A stretch of 64,000 bases of DNA from Halomonas korlensis (lineage in GTDB: Bacteria > Pseudomonadota > Gammaproteobacteria > Pseudomonadales > Halomonadaceae), in NCBI RefSeq assembly GCF_900116705.1, contig NZ_FPBP01000001.1:496001-560000 (forward strand), given 5' to 3'. The notes below the pieces were generated by a model. It searched no databases. It was not told where the DNA came from and worked only from the letters and a program-made list of their open reading frames with translations. Position 1 is the stretch's first letter; every line of letters begins with the position of its first letter. The translations under genes were made by a program, and so were the position numbers. This document shows positions 47,623 through 56,196 of this stretch, piece by piece.

Positions 47623-48936
47623 TCATTCGCGACAGACACGATTGCGACCCGACATCTTGGCCTGGTAAAGCGCCTTGTCGGCCTGCGCCCATATCAAGTG
47701 AAATCTTGCACAACCGGGTGAGACCGTGGACACGCCCGCGCTGAGGGTGGCGTGAAAGAGGCGACCCTCCTCATCGTCGAAGGTCATGGCGGCAAAGTCC
47801 TGGCGCAGCGTTTCGGCGATGCGCTCGGCGCCGTCACCCAGGGTCGAAGGCAGAATCAGCAGAAATTCCTCTCCGCCGGTGCGTCCGGCGATATCAGTGG
47901 CACGCAGGCGTTTCTCGAAGATACTGGCCAACGCCTTGAGAACGCGATCGCCCACCATGTGGCCTCGCACATCATTGACCTGCTTGAAATAATCCAGGTC
48001 GATCACGACGAGTGAGAAAGGGGTACCGTAACGATGGAAACGCGCGAGTTCTTCTTCCAGGCAGTGTATGAGATGACGTCGGTTATAAAGCCCGGTGAGC
48101 GCATCGGTTACCGACTGCTGGCGTAATTCCTGCTCCAGCCGTTTACGCTCCTCGATCGTCGTGATCAAACCGTGCCACAAGGTGCCGCCATCGCTGGTGC
48201 GCTCGGGAATCGCCCGACCCTCGACCCACAGCCAGCGGCCACCGCTATAGGCACGGTACTCGCAGACCCAGTTGTCCAGCGTCTCGGCAGACTGCTGAAT
48301 GGTTCGCAAGACTTCATCGAGGTCATCATGATGGATGGCGGCAAAGACGATGGACGCATCGCGCTGGACCTCCTCAGGGGTCACGCCATAAAAGTCGTAA
48401 ACTCGCTCGCTGATGAACGGGAAGTGGAACCGACCCTCGGCGTCCAGCAGAAAGGTATGAATGACGCCAGGGACCGAGCGCGCCAGTTTCTCCCAACGCA
48501 GGCGCTGCTCGTATCGCTCGGTGATGTCCTCAAGGATGCCCATCAGGCGCTGCGGTGCATGCCCGTATCGATCAGAGGAAGGCTCGCTGCGTTGATGCAC
48601 CCATATCCAGGTTCCGTCATCGCGGCGCAGGCGGTACTTCTGATCAAAATGAGCCGGTGTCGCACCCGGCGAGTCGAGGCTGTTATTCTCGACGTGCGTG
48701 ACAGCCGCTGCAAAAACGTCGCGCTCCTCCGGGTGCACACGCTCGGTCAAGGAGCGGACACTCAAGCATCCGGTGTAATCGATGGGTAATCCGATGATCT
48801 TGATGACTTGCTCGTCGCCGCGAAAGGCGCCCTGGGCAATGTCCCACTCCCACACACCGACCCCGGTCAGTGATACGACCGTTTTGAGGGCACGCGTGAT
48901 CGTGAGGTGATCTGCATTCCCTGAGTCATTTTCCAT
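47623..48936 (-). CDS. PAS-PAS-GGDEF diguanylate cyclase
   Basis: 437 residues. Two PAS domains with PAC tails (about 15-135 and 145-265), then a GGDEF domain with active site RTGGEEFLLIL and the inhibitory RxxD site (RATD) five residues before it. It makes cyclic di-GMP from two GTP and should be feedback-inhibited. No membrane segment, so it senses a cytoplasmic cue. No EAL partner nearby. Confidence 0.92.
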   Translation of the reverse strand: MENDSGNADHLTITRALKTVVSLTGVGVWEWDIAQGAFRGDEQVIKIIGLPIDYTGCLSVRSLTERVHPEERDVFAAAVTHVENNSLDSPGATPAHFDQKYRLRRDDGTWIWVHQRSEPSSDRYGHAPQRLMGILEDITERYEQRLRWEKLARSVPGVIHTFLLDAEGRFHFPFISERVYDFYGVTPEEVQRDASIVFAAIHHDDLDEVLRTIQQSAETLDNWVCEYRAYSGGRWLWVEGRAIPERTSDGGTLWHGLITTIEERKRLEQELRQQSVTDALTGLYNRRHLIHCLEEELARFHRYGTPFSLVVIDLDYFKQVNDVRGHMVGDRVLKALASIFEKRLRATDIAGRTGGEEFLLILPSTLGDGAERIAETLRQDFAAMTFDDEEGRLFHATLSAGVSTVSPGCARFHLIWAQADKALYQAKMSGRNRVCRE

Positions 48937-49166
48937 TAGTGTCGGACCCCAGCTCAGGTTCGCAGCCTATAAGTGTGGCTTGTTGGCAATATCACCACCA
49001 TGTCCCGACATGGCGAGCGAATCAACGGCGAACCGCCTGGCCGCATTCCGTCGCCAGAGCACGCGACCGGCTCAATGCTTGACGGTAGTACAAATTCTCG
49101 CTTGTCGCTTGATTAGCCGATTCACACAGGATGACAATCGCGACTCATGACGAAACGGAGCCCACG

Positions 49167-50621
49167 ATGACGCTGACGCCCCCCTTGATGGCCGCTCTTT
49201 CGGCACTGGTTGCGTTCATTCTCGCCTATGCACTGGCCAGCGTCCTTGGCGGACGTCGACGCGACACCGAACGCCGTCGCCATCAAGCCATGGTAGCGGA
49301 ACAGCGCGAAGCATTGGCGACCCTCGCCGCCCAGCACGACAATGCCTGCGACACCCGCGACCGTTATGAGCACTGGTGGCGAGAGGAGAAAACCGCTCGG
49401 GAACGGGACGCCAAGGATCTGTCGGACTTGCAGTCCCGCCATGCCGAGCTTATGACGACCCTTGAACAGAAACAGCAACATTTCACCGCACAGCTCAACT
49501 GGGTTCGTGAAAACCGTGACCAGCTCAAGCAGGAATTCGAGAACCTCGCCAACGAAATCCTCGAGCGCAAGGGCAAGGCATTTTCCGAATTGTCACAGAA
49601 GAATATCAGCGGGCTCTTGCAACCCATCCAGACCGAGATGAAGGGCTTTCGCGAAAAGGTCGAATCGATTCATCGCTTCGACATCGAGCAGCGCGCCAGC
49701 CTGCGTACGGAGCTCGTGCAACTGCAAAACCTCAACCGTGAAATCACCGACCAGGCCAGCAAGCTCACCCAAGCCCTCCAAGGGCAGAAGAAGCTACAGG
49801 GCAACTGGGGTGAGCTGATGTTGGAGAATGTGCTGGAAGGCGCTGGCTTGCGACTCGGTCACGACTATACCCGTGAGCAGAGCTTCAACACCGACGAGGG
49901 TCGCCGCCGTCCCGATGCCGTGGTCTACCTTCCCCAGCAAAAGCACCTGGTGATCGATGCCAAGACCTCGCTCTCGGCCTATGTCCGCTACGTCAACGCA
50001 GATGACGACGAATCCCGCCATCGGTCTCTGGCCGAGCACGCCCGGGCGGTAGGCGCGCGCATCAACGAGCTTGCCGACAAGCATTACTACGACCTCCCGG
50101 GACTGAACTCTCCCGAAGTGGTCGTGATGTTCATCCCCATCGAGTCGGCTTATGTCGAAGCACTGAAATTCGACACGACGCTCTACCAGCGAGCCATCGA
50201 GCAAAATGTGCTGGTCGCCACGCCCACTACCCTGCTGACCAGCCTGAACATCGTGCGCCAGCTGTGGCGCTTCGAGGACCAGAGCCGGCACAGTGCCGAG
50301 CTGGCGCGGCGCGCCGAAAAGTTCTATAACAAGCTACGATTGTTCCTGGAAAGCATGCAGGACGTCGGTCAAAAGATCGACGGCGCGCGCGAGAGCTACG
50401 ACCAAGCCATGAATCGATTGATCAGCGGCCGTGGCAATCTGATCAAGCAAACGGCGGAGTTCAGTGAACTTGGTGTTGCCGTCAAGAAGGAATTGCCGGC
50501 GGAACTGGTCGATCGCGCCAGGCTGGAACTGTCTGCCGAACGAGCGTCGACCGCTGCAACGTCCTCTGACGAGGCGAGGGAGAAGGCAGGGATAGCGAGA
50601 AGGCGAGAATCGAGGGCTTGA
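49167..50621 (+). CDS. rmuC: RmuC-family DNA recombination protein
   Basis: 484 residues. One N-terminal membrane segment (MAALSALVAFILAYALASV), a long coiled coil (about 35-190), then the RmuC nuclease-like core with QGNWGELMLENVLEGAGL, RPDAVVYLPQQKHLVIDAK (a PD-(D/E)xK-like pattern) and MFIPIESAYVEAL. RmuC limits DNA inversions. The ATG at 49167 has GGAG at 6 nt; an upstream GTG/ATG-type start would break the membrane anchor. Confidence 0.9.
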   Translation: MTLTPPLMAALSALVAFILAYALASVLGGRRRDTERRRHQAMVAEQREALATLAAQHDNACDTRDRYEHWWREEKTARERDAKDLSDLQSRHAELMTTLEQKQQHFTAQLNWVRENRDQLKQEFENLANEILERKGKAFSELSQKNISGLLQPIQTEMKGFREKVESIHRFDIEQRASLRTELVQLQNLNREITDQASKLTQALQGQKKLQGNWGELMLENVLEGAGLRLGHDYTREQSFNTDEGRRRPDAVVYLPQQKHLVIDAKTSLSAYVRYVNADDDESRHRSLAEHARAVGARINELADKHYYDLPGLNSPEVVVMFIPIESAYVEALKFDTTLYQRAIEQNVLVATPTTLLTSLNIVRQLWRFEDQSRHSAELARRAEKFYNKLRLFLESMQDVGQKIDGARESYDQAMNRLISGRGNLIKQTAEFSELGVAVKKELPAELVDRARLELSAERASTAATSSDEAREKAGIARRRESRA

Positions 50622-50624
50622 AAT

Positions 50625-50738
50625 GGAGGCGGCCCCGCCAGCCACATCCCGGCACACGCGTCCACCACTACCGTTGCTCCCTTCCGGGCCTGGCGGGGTT
50701 TGCGGTCTAGCGTTGCGGGAGGACCAACAGGGCCACCA
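50625..50738 (-). ncRNA. ffs: 4.5S RNA, signal recognition particle RNA
   Basis: On the minus strand the sequence matches the E. coli 4.5S RNA pattern: CTGTTGGTCCTCCCGCAACGC near the 5' end, the conserved GGCCCGGAAGGGAGCA apical region with the GGAA tetraloop, and GACGCGTGTGCCGGGATGTG before the 3' end. The two ends pair (GGTGGCCC with GGGCCGCC). About 114 nt, the usual length. With Ffh it targets nascent membrane proteins to the inner membrane. Confidence 0.95.
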
Positions 50739-50798
50739 TCGAAGACGCTTTGAGCGTCACTGCTCAGCAAGACGCCTATTGTCTGCCGAGCGGTGCGC

Positions 50799-50827
50799 AC
50801 TATAGCAATGCTCGTGACGAACAACAA
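50799..50827 (-). promoter_or_regulatory. ffs: Candidate ffs promoter
   Basis: Minus strand TTGTTG, 17-bp spacer, TATAGT (50799-50804), then GCGC. The predicted transcript would start about 50 nt before the mature 5' end, and a 6-bp hairpin (GACGCT / AGCGTC, 50744-50758) lies in this leader just before it, perhaps a processing signal. Confidence 0.6.
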
Positions 50828-50938
50828 GAACCACTCACCTCATTCTTGCGGCGCAGAGGGCCGAGGATGAGAGTCGCTGCACCTTCGTGTATGGTGACGA
50901 ATCAACAATAAACGTTCACCCACCAGGAGAGGCACATC

Positions 50939-52162
50939 ATGAAGAAGGATCCAAACAAGGGTTATATCGCCCTGTTAGGCTGGAGCCTGAATGCCATCGA
51001 AGCTGCCGAAAACTTTGATCGCCGCTATGTCGTCGTAGCGCCTGAGTGGGCAGAAGAATACTGTCAGAAGCACGATATTCCCTATGTCCCCTGGAATTTC
51101 GAGCGCCTCAACGATCGCTCCATGGAAATTGCCGAAACCCTGCAGAAGATGGGCGTCGACGTTGCCATCCCGCTCTATGAAGAAACCGTAGAATGGGCCG
51201 GCGCCGTCAACTCGCTGCTGCTCGACAGCCCGCGCATTTATGGCCAGTCGCTGCTGATGCGCGACAAGGCGCTGATGAAGCGTCGCGCTCAGCTTGGTGG
51301 CATTCGCGTGGGCATTTTCGAAGAAGCCCACGACAAGGAAGACGTCGTCCGCTTCCTGAAGCGGGTCAATCAGACACTGTTGAAGCTGGATGGCGACCCC
51401 AACGACCCCATCCACCTCAAGGCCTTCGACAAGGCAGGCTGTCTGGGCCACCGAGTCATCCGCACGCCGGATGAGGTCGATACCATTCCCGAGGAAGAAT
51501 TCCCGGTACTGATGGAATCGCACCTCGATGGCTGGGAGTTCGCCGTCGAGGCCTGGATTCACAACGGCAAGATCGCCTTCCTGAATATTTCCGAGTACGT
51601 GACCCTGGGCTATTCCGTCTTCGTGCCCGCATCGCCGGAACTCGAGAAGTATCGCCCGCAGATCGTTGCCCAGATCGAGAAACTGATCAAGGCATTCGAT
51701 ATCGACTTCGGTCTGATCCATCCCGAATACTTCGTGACCAGCGACAACGAGATGTACTTCGGCGAAGTCGCCTATCGTCCGCCCGGTTTCAAGGTGTTCG
51801 AACTGCTGGAGCGGGTCTACGGCTTCAATGCCTACCAGGCCACCATGCTGGTATTTGATCCCAAGACGACCGAAGAAGAGGTCAAGGCCTTCTTCCCGAA
51901 GGAAATTGTCGATGCCAACGGCTATGCCGGCTGCTTCGGCGTGTATCCGCGACGTCGTGTGGTCAGCAAGCTGGAGATTCCCGAGGAAGTCGAGGATCAC
52001 CCCTACTTCGAGTCGCATGAGCTCAACGCGCCGGCCGAAGAGACCGTCACCAAGCGTACCGCCTTCGGTACCCACTGGGGCCTTATCTACTTCAAGGGCG
52101 AGGATGCCCACACCCTGCGCGACCTGTTGAAACACCAGGAAGAACTTGATTTTTATGTATAA
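50939..52162 (+). CDS. ATP-grasp family ligase of unknown substrate
   Basis: 407 residues. Residues 1-100 form a Rossmann-like pre-ATP-grasp domain (KGYIALLGWSLNAIEAAENF). The ATP-grasp domain shows DPIHLKAFDKAGCLGHRVI (Lys and Gly-rich loop), VLMESHLDGWEFAVEAWIHN and GLIHPEYFVTSDNEMYFGEV then AYRPPG. The usual Asn of the E-x-N-x-R metal motif is Ala, as in the left-edge paralogue. A conserved C-terminal part (about 290-407) includes CFGVYPRRRVVSKLE. It probably ligates a carboxylate to an amine. A 681-residue protein with a possible Cys peptidase domain follows after 46 bp. Confidence 0.87.
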   Translation: MKKDPNKGYIALLGWSLNAIEAAENFDRRYVVVAPEWAEEYCQKHDIPYVPWNFERLNDRSMEIAETLQKMGVDVAIPLYEETVEWAGAVNSLLLDSPRIYGQSLLMRDKALMKRRAQLGGIRVGIFEEAHDKEDVVRFLKRVNQTLLKLDGDPNDPIHLKAFDKAGCLGHRVIRTPDEVDTIPEEEFPVLMESHLDGWEFAVEAWIHNGKIAFLNISEYVTLGYSVFVPASPELEKYRPQIVAQIEKLIKAFDIDFGLIHPEYFVTSDNEMYFGEVAYRPPGFKVFELLERVYGFNAYQATMLVFDPKTTEEEVKAFFPKEIVDANGYAGCFGVYPRRRVVSKLEIPEEVEDHPYFESHELNAPAEETVTKRTAFGTHWGLIYFKGEDAHTLRDLLKHQEELDFYV

Positions 52163-52168
52163 ACAAGG

Positions 52169-52187
52169 GGCCATCAAGCTGATGGCC
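52169..52187 (+). repeat. Intercistronic hairpin in the ATP-grasp operon
   Basis: GGCCATCA-AGC-TGATGGCC, 8-bp perfect stem, 7 bp after the ATP-grasp stop and 22 bp before the next start. No T run, so it more likely shapes mRNA stability or sets the ratio between the two proteins than terminates. Confidence 0.6.
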
Positions 52188-52208
52188 ACCTGAGGAAAAG
52201 GAGTCGGC

Positions 52209-54254
52209 GTGACAACGTACGGACCCACGCAAGACGCCAATGAAACCCCGGCAGGCAACGACAAGCTCGTGGGTCTGCTGGCCAAACTCGACGAAGCCAC
52301 CACGCTTCTCACGAACTCTCGCGAGTTTGCCAAACCGGCAAAACTCCCGCGGGTGTTCGATACCGCTCGACGTGTCTTGCTACAGGAAGGCGGTGCCGCC
52401 GCCATCGAAGCACGCGCTCAGGCCCTGGAAGAAGCCGGTGTGTTTGTCGGCTCCGACTGGGAAACCCCTCAGTACCTGGTCCCCTCCCTGACGACACATT
52501 CGCTCAAGAGCACCGACACCAACACCGTGGTGATCGAAGTGCTCAGTGAACTGCGCCTGTTGGCGGTGGCCAAGGGCGATTATCTGCATCCGCTGATATC
52601 ATCCGAACAGGCCCATCACTATCTCACTCAGGTATTGGCGCTTAACCTGTCGCTGTTGTTTGGTACGCCGAGCGAGGCCGAGCGCGAATCGCAGGGCCGC
52701 CTGGCGCAGATTCCTCGCCATCTGTTTCATCACCTGGCCGACCGGATCGGCTACGAACACATCATCGATCGGCTGATTGACGAGATCTGGCGAATCCTGC
52801 AACAGCGCCCGATTCTGGTTGAGCCGGTCAAACAGATGATTACCCAGATCGCCATCTGCCAGGCCAACCCCGAGATCGACCTGGGTGTCAGCGGCCAGGG
52901 GGCCGACCGTCTGGTCAGCTCCCTTTTTGGTCCTACCCAGGCATGTCGGGAGGATCCTGGCGTTGAGGTCTATCGCGAACGCCTCGTGAGCATGGATAGC
53001 TCGGCACTGCAGAGCGAAGCCACCGGTTTTGCCCGTGCCATGCACGACACTGGCCTGGTATCGCCCTACCACACGGTGCTGCTGCGCCATCTGCTCGACC
53101 ACAGCGACCATCTGCTGTCCGAGGCGCTGGGGCTCTCCTCGACCGGCCGTGACTGCCTGCTCTGCTACCACGAGCTGGTCCATGCGCTGATACGGGCCGG
53201 CGTCCATCCGACCACCCCCCAAGCGGTCTATGGGCTGACGCTGACGCTCGAGCGCGGCATTCTCTATCAGCCGCCCGTGGCACCGGCGATGTGGCGCCAA
53301 CTGGGGTTGAGCCTCAGCGAGTGGTCGAAGGCACGCTTGAATCTGGCCTTTGGTGATTCCGTTTCGCCCCGCGCCCGCCTGGTGGAAGGCGTGCTCTGCG
53401 TCCTGGGTCTTCCGCTCGGCGTCGGCCAGGGCAACAACCCCACCTGTCAGTCGGCCCGCGCCCTTTCGATGTGGGCCTACAACGATCCGGACTATCTGCT
53501 GCAGATGGTGGCCTGGGCGGCGCGTGATGACGATATCATCATGCACTTCGAGGGCATGCCGCTTTCCTCCATGGCCAGCCTGTCCGGCGTCGCCACGGAA
53601 CTCCCCATGGACCTAGATCCGGTATCGCTGATCGTCGTCCCGCACCTGGATCGTATCTATGCCGAGATGGTCAGGCGCTGCATCGGCCGCGAAGGCGACC
53701 CGCACCGCTGGGTCAATCCTGAATTCCACGGCTGGTGGTCGGGACGCGGCTTTCGCATCAATGTCGACGTCGCCACCGGCCAACTGGACGAGCTCGATGC
53801 GTTTTTGCGCCACTTCTACGCCAGCTATCATCCCTACTACAACGGCAACCAGCCGCTGATCCATCCGCAACCCGCGGGCATTGCGGTCACCGACAGCGCG
53901 GCTCGCTTCATCGGCTGGCACGCCATTACGATACTGCGTGTGTCACTGGATCCTGACGATGTGATGCGGGTGTACTTCTTCAATCCCAACAATGACAGCG
54001 GTCAGGATTGGGGCGATGGCATTCAGGTCAGCACCGCACGTCATGGCGAACGCTTCGGCGAATCCTCGCTCCCCTTCGAGGAGTTTGCCTCACGGCTCTA
54101 TATCTTCCATTACGATCCGCTTGAGCGCGGTGAACTTGCCGAGATTACCCAACAAGAACTCGACCGCGTGATCGGCCATATCCATCGCAGCTGGGGAGCC
54201 AACCGGATTCCGCCCACGAACCTGCAAGCCTCGATGGGTCCGGAAGGCGCTTGA
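52209..54254 (+). CDS. Unrecognised protein with a cysteine-peptidase/transglutaminase-like C-terminus
   Basis: 681 residues; no family recognised. GTG start, 5 nt after AGGAG. Residues 1-390 are mainly helical. The C-terminal part has GQGNNPTCQSARALSMWAY (Cys413), FIGWHAITILRV (His571) and VYFFNPNNDSGQDWG (Asn592): the order and local patterns (Cys in a helix start, HA before a strand, NP after the next strand) match papain-like or transglutaminase-like folds. Activity may be peptide or amide cleavage, or acyl transfer. No signal peptide or membrane segment. It probably works with the ATP-grasp enzyme upstream. Confidence 0.75.
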   Translation: MTTYGPTQDANETPAGNDKLVGLLAKLDEATTLLTNSREFAKPAKLPRVFDTARRVLLQEGGAAAIEARAQALEEAGVFVGSDWETPQYLVPSLTTHSLKSTDTNTVVIEVLSELRLLAVAKGDYLHPLISSEQAHHYLTQVLALNLSLLFGTPSEAERESQGRLAQIPRHLFHHLADRIGYEHIIDRLIDEIWRILQQRPILVEPVKQMITQIAICQANPEIDLGVSGQGADRLVSSLFGPTQACREDPGVEVYRERLVSMDSSALQSEATGFARAMHDTGLVSPYHTVLLRHLLDHSDHLLSEALGLSSTGRDCLLCYHELVHALIRAGVHPTTPQAVYGLTLTLERGILYQPPVAPAMWRQLGLSLSEWSKARLNLAFGDSVSPRARLVEGVLCVLGLPLGVGQGNNPTCQSARALSMWAYNDPDYLLQMVAWAARDDDIIMHFEGMPLSSMASLSGVATELPMDLDPVSLIVVPHLDRIYAEMVRRCIGREGDPHRWVNPEFHGWWSGRGFRINVDVATGQLDELDAFLRHFYASYHPYYNGNQPLIHPQPAGIAVTDSAARFIGWHAITILRVSLDPDDVMRVYFFNPNNDSGQDWGDGIQVSTARHGERFGESSLPFEEFASRLYIFHYDPLERGELAEITQQELDRVIGHIHRSWGANRIPPTNLQASMGPEGA

Positions 54255-54260
54255 TCGATC

Positions 54261-54280
54261 CCGGCGGCGGCTGCCGCCGG
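54261..54280. terminator. Hairpin between convergent genes
   Basis: CCGGCGGC-GGCT-GCCGCCGG (8-bp stem, 4-nt loop) fills the 30-bp gap between two convergent stop codons. No T run; possible bidirectional stop or 3'-end stabiliser. Confidence 0.5.
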
Positions 54281-54284
54281 AGCC

Positions 54285-55319
54285 TCAATCGGCACCTACG
54301 GGATAACGATGCCGTAGCCAGCGCGCCCAGAGGGGCGCAAAGAGCATGAGCGCAACCATGCGCAGCAAATGGTGAAAGACCACGAATACCGGATCGACGC
54401 CCAGCGCCACGGCCAGTATCGCCATCTCGCCAATCCCTCCCGGGGCAAGCGCCAACAGCGCCACATCCCGCGGCACGCCCACCCAGTGATGGATGAGTTC
54501 GGCGAAGCCCGCCAACACCACCAAGGCCAGTAACGTGGCCACCGTGGCCATGCCCAGATAACGTCCCAGACGACCTTTCGACATCCCGCGAAACCGCGAG
54601 CCGATAGCGCTGCCCAGCACCCAGAGCATCAGGTTCATGCCCCAAGCGGGGAGTTCGAGGCTGGCGATATCAAAGCCCGAGAGCAGTGCTGCAAAGATCA
54701 GTGGCGCCAGCAGTGCTGGCGTGGGCAATCTTACACGGCGACCGAGGGGCAACAGTAGCGGCAAGGCCAATAACATCCACGGTGCCGCAAGGGTGCTCGG
54801 GCTCGCCATCGCCTGACCCCTGGGTCCCTCGAAGACCCAGAACAGCGGTGGCAGTATCAAAACCACCAACACCACCCGCAATGACTGCGCCACCGCGATG
54901 CGCCGCGGGTCGCCCCCGCAACTCTCACCCATCAGGATCATTGCCGTCATCGCACCGGGCGCCGAGGCAAACCAGGCGCTCACCGGATCGAAACCGCAAC
55001 GACGGTACCAGGCCGCGGCAATCGCCGTTGAGGCCGCCACCCCGGTCAGCAGCAAGGCCGCCGACAAGGGCCAATCGGCCACTCGCTGGGCCAGATCGGG
55101 CGTGACCTGGCTGCCCAACACCAGGCCCAGCACCCCGAGAAACGCTTCACGCAGCCGCTCAGGCACCGCGACTTGCATGCCCCTGGCCGACATCGCGATA
55201 TTGGCGACCAGAGGCCCCAGCATCCAGGCCAGCGGCAGCCCCAGGAAATGAAACAGCACCCCACCGACCGCCCCGACACCAAGCGACCTCGCCAGCGCGA
55301 CTCGAGTAGTCTGCTTCAT
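54285..55319 (-). CDS. AbrB-family membrane protein (ammonia-monooxygenase-like duplication)
   Basis: 344 residues, about ten hydrophobic segments arranged as two similar halves; ASAPGAMTAMILMGE in the first and ALAPGGIGEMAILAVALG in the second are the repeated AbrB motifs. Members are called putative regulators or transporters; real function is unclear. ATG at 55319 chosen because earlier in-frame starts add only polar residues. Divergent from tlyA. Confidence 0.85.
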   Translation of the reverse strand: MKQTTRVALARSLGVGAVGGVLFHFLGLPLAWMLGPLVANIAMSARGMQVAVPERLREAFLGVLGLVLGSQVTPDLAQRVADWPLSAALLLTGVAASTAIAAAWYRRCGFDPVSAWFASAPGAMTAMILMGESCGGDPRRIAVAQSLRVVLVVLILPPLFWVFEGPRGQAMASPSTLAAPWMLLALPLLLPLGRRVRLPTPALLAPLIFAALLSGFDIASLELPAWGMNLMLWVLGSAIGSRFRGMSKGRLGRYLGMATVATLLALVVLAGFAELIHHWVGVPRDVALLALAPGGIGEMAILAVALGVDPVFVVFHHLLRMVALMLFAPLWARWLRHRYPVGAD

Positions 55320-55420
55320 ATTCCACTGCACTTTCTGCTGCACTCGCGACGCCTTCGTTACTCGGCTAAACAATCCATTATGTCATAATGCCGTCCGCGC
55401 CACTCGCCTCAGGATCCGTC

Positions 55421-56188
55421 ATGCCACGCCTCGATCAGCTCCTCGTCGCACAGGGCCTGGCCCGCTCACGCACACGGGCCCAGCGGTTGATCCGCCATGG
55501 CCGGGTGAGCCTGGCCGATGGCCATCGCGTGCTGACCAAGCCGGGAGAAAAGCTGGCGGACGACACCCGGCTACGGGTCGTCGAGGACCCGGAAGATCGC
55601 TATGTATCACGCGCCGGGCTCAAGCTCGAGGCGTTGCTCGAAGACATCGGCCTGCGTCTGGATGACATGCAGGTACTGGACGTGGGGCAATCCACCGGGG
55701 GCTTCACCGATTGCGCGCTGCGCTACGGCGCACGTCATGTGATCGGGGTGGAGGTCGGTCATGGGCAACTCGACCCGCAACTTCGATGCGATCCGCGGGT
55801 AACCTGCATGGAGGGCATGAATGCCCGCACCATGGCCACCGATCCTCGCCTTCTCGACACCCTGTCACGCCATGGGGCGAGCGCGCCCGACCTCGCCGTC
55901 ATGGATGTCTCTTTCATTTCCCAGACGCTGATCCTGCCGGAGCTGGCTGCCTTGTTGTCTCCTGGCGGCGCGCTGCTGAGTCTGGTGAAACCGCAGTTCG
56001 AAGTCGGCCCCAGCGGCGTGAATGCCCGCGGCCTGGTCACCCAACCGACCCGTCGCCACCGTGAAGTGGCGCAGCGAATTCACCGTTGCTGTGAGGAAAA
56101 CGGCCTGAGCATCCAGCACTGGCAACCCAGCCCGCTGCTCGGTGGCGACGGCAACCAGGAATTCCTGCTTTACGCTCGACGCGAATAA
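55421..56188 (+). CDS. TlyA-family rRNA 2'-O-methyltransferase
   Basis: 255 residues. N-terminal S4 RNA-binding domain (PRLDQLLVAQGLARSRTRAQ), then an FtsJ-like methyltransferase domain with SAM motif VLDVGQSTGGFTDCAL and the catalytic K-D-K-E residues (SRAGLKL, VMDVSFIS, LVKPQFE). TlyA methylates ribose of rRNA cytidines; older annotations say hemolysin. The usual DVGAS is DVGQS here. ATG at 55421 has AGGAT at 5 nt. Confidence 0.91.
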   Translation: MPRLDQLLVAQGLARSRTRAQRLIRHGRVSLADGHRVLTKPGEKLADDTRLRVVEDPEDRYVSRAGLKLEALLEDIGLRLDDMQVLDVGQSTGGFTDCALRYGARHVIGVEVGHGQLDPQLRCDPRVTCMEGMNARTMATDPRLLDTLSRHGASAPDLAVMDVSFISQTLILPELAALLSPGGALLSLVKPQFEVGPSGVNARGLVTQPTRRHREVAQRIHRCCEENGLSIQHWQPSPLLGGDGNQEFLLYARRE

Positions 56189-56196
56189 GTCGGCGC

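Noticed and set aside
50975-52405. 476-codon open frame on the minus strand opposite the ATP-grasp gene
   Set aside because: It mirrors the codon structure of the plus-strand gene in GC-rich DNA and encodes no recognisable domain. The plus-strand protein has clear ATP-grasp motifs and a close paralogue.
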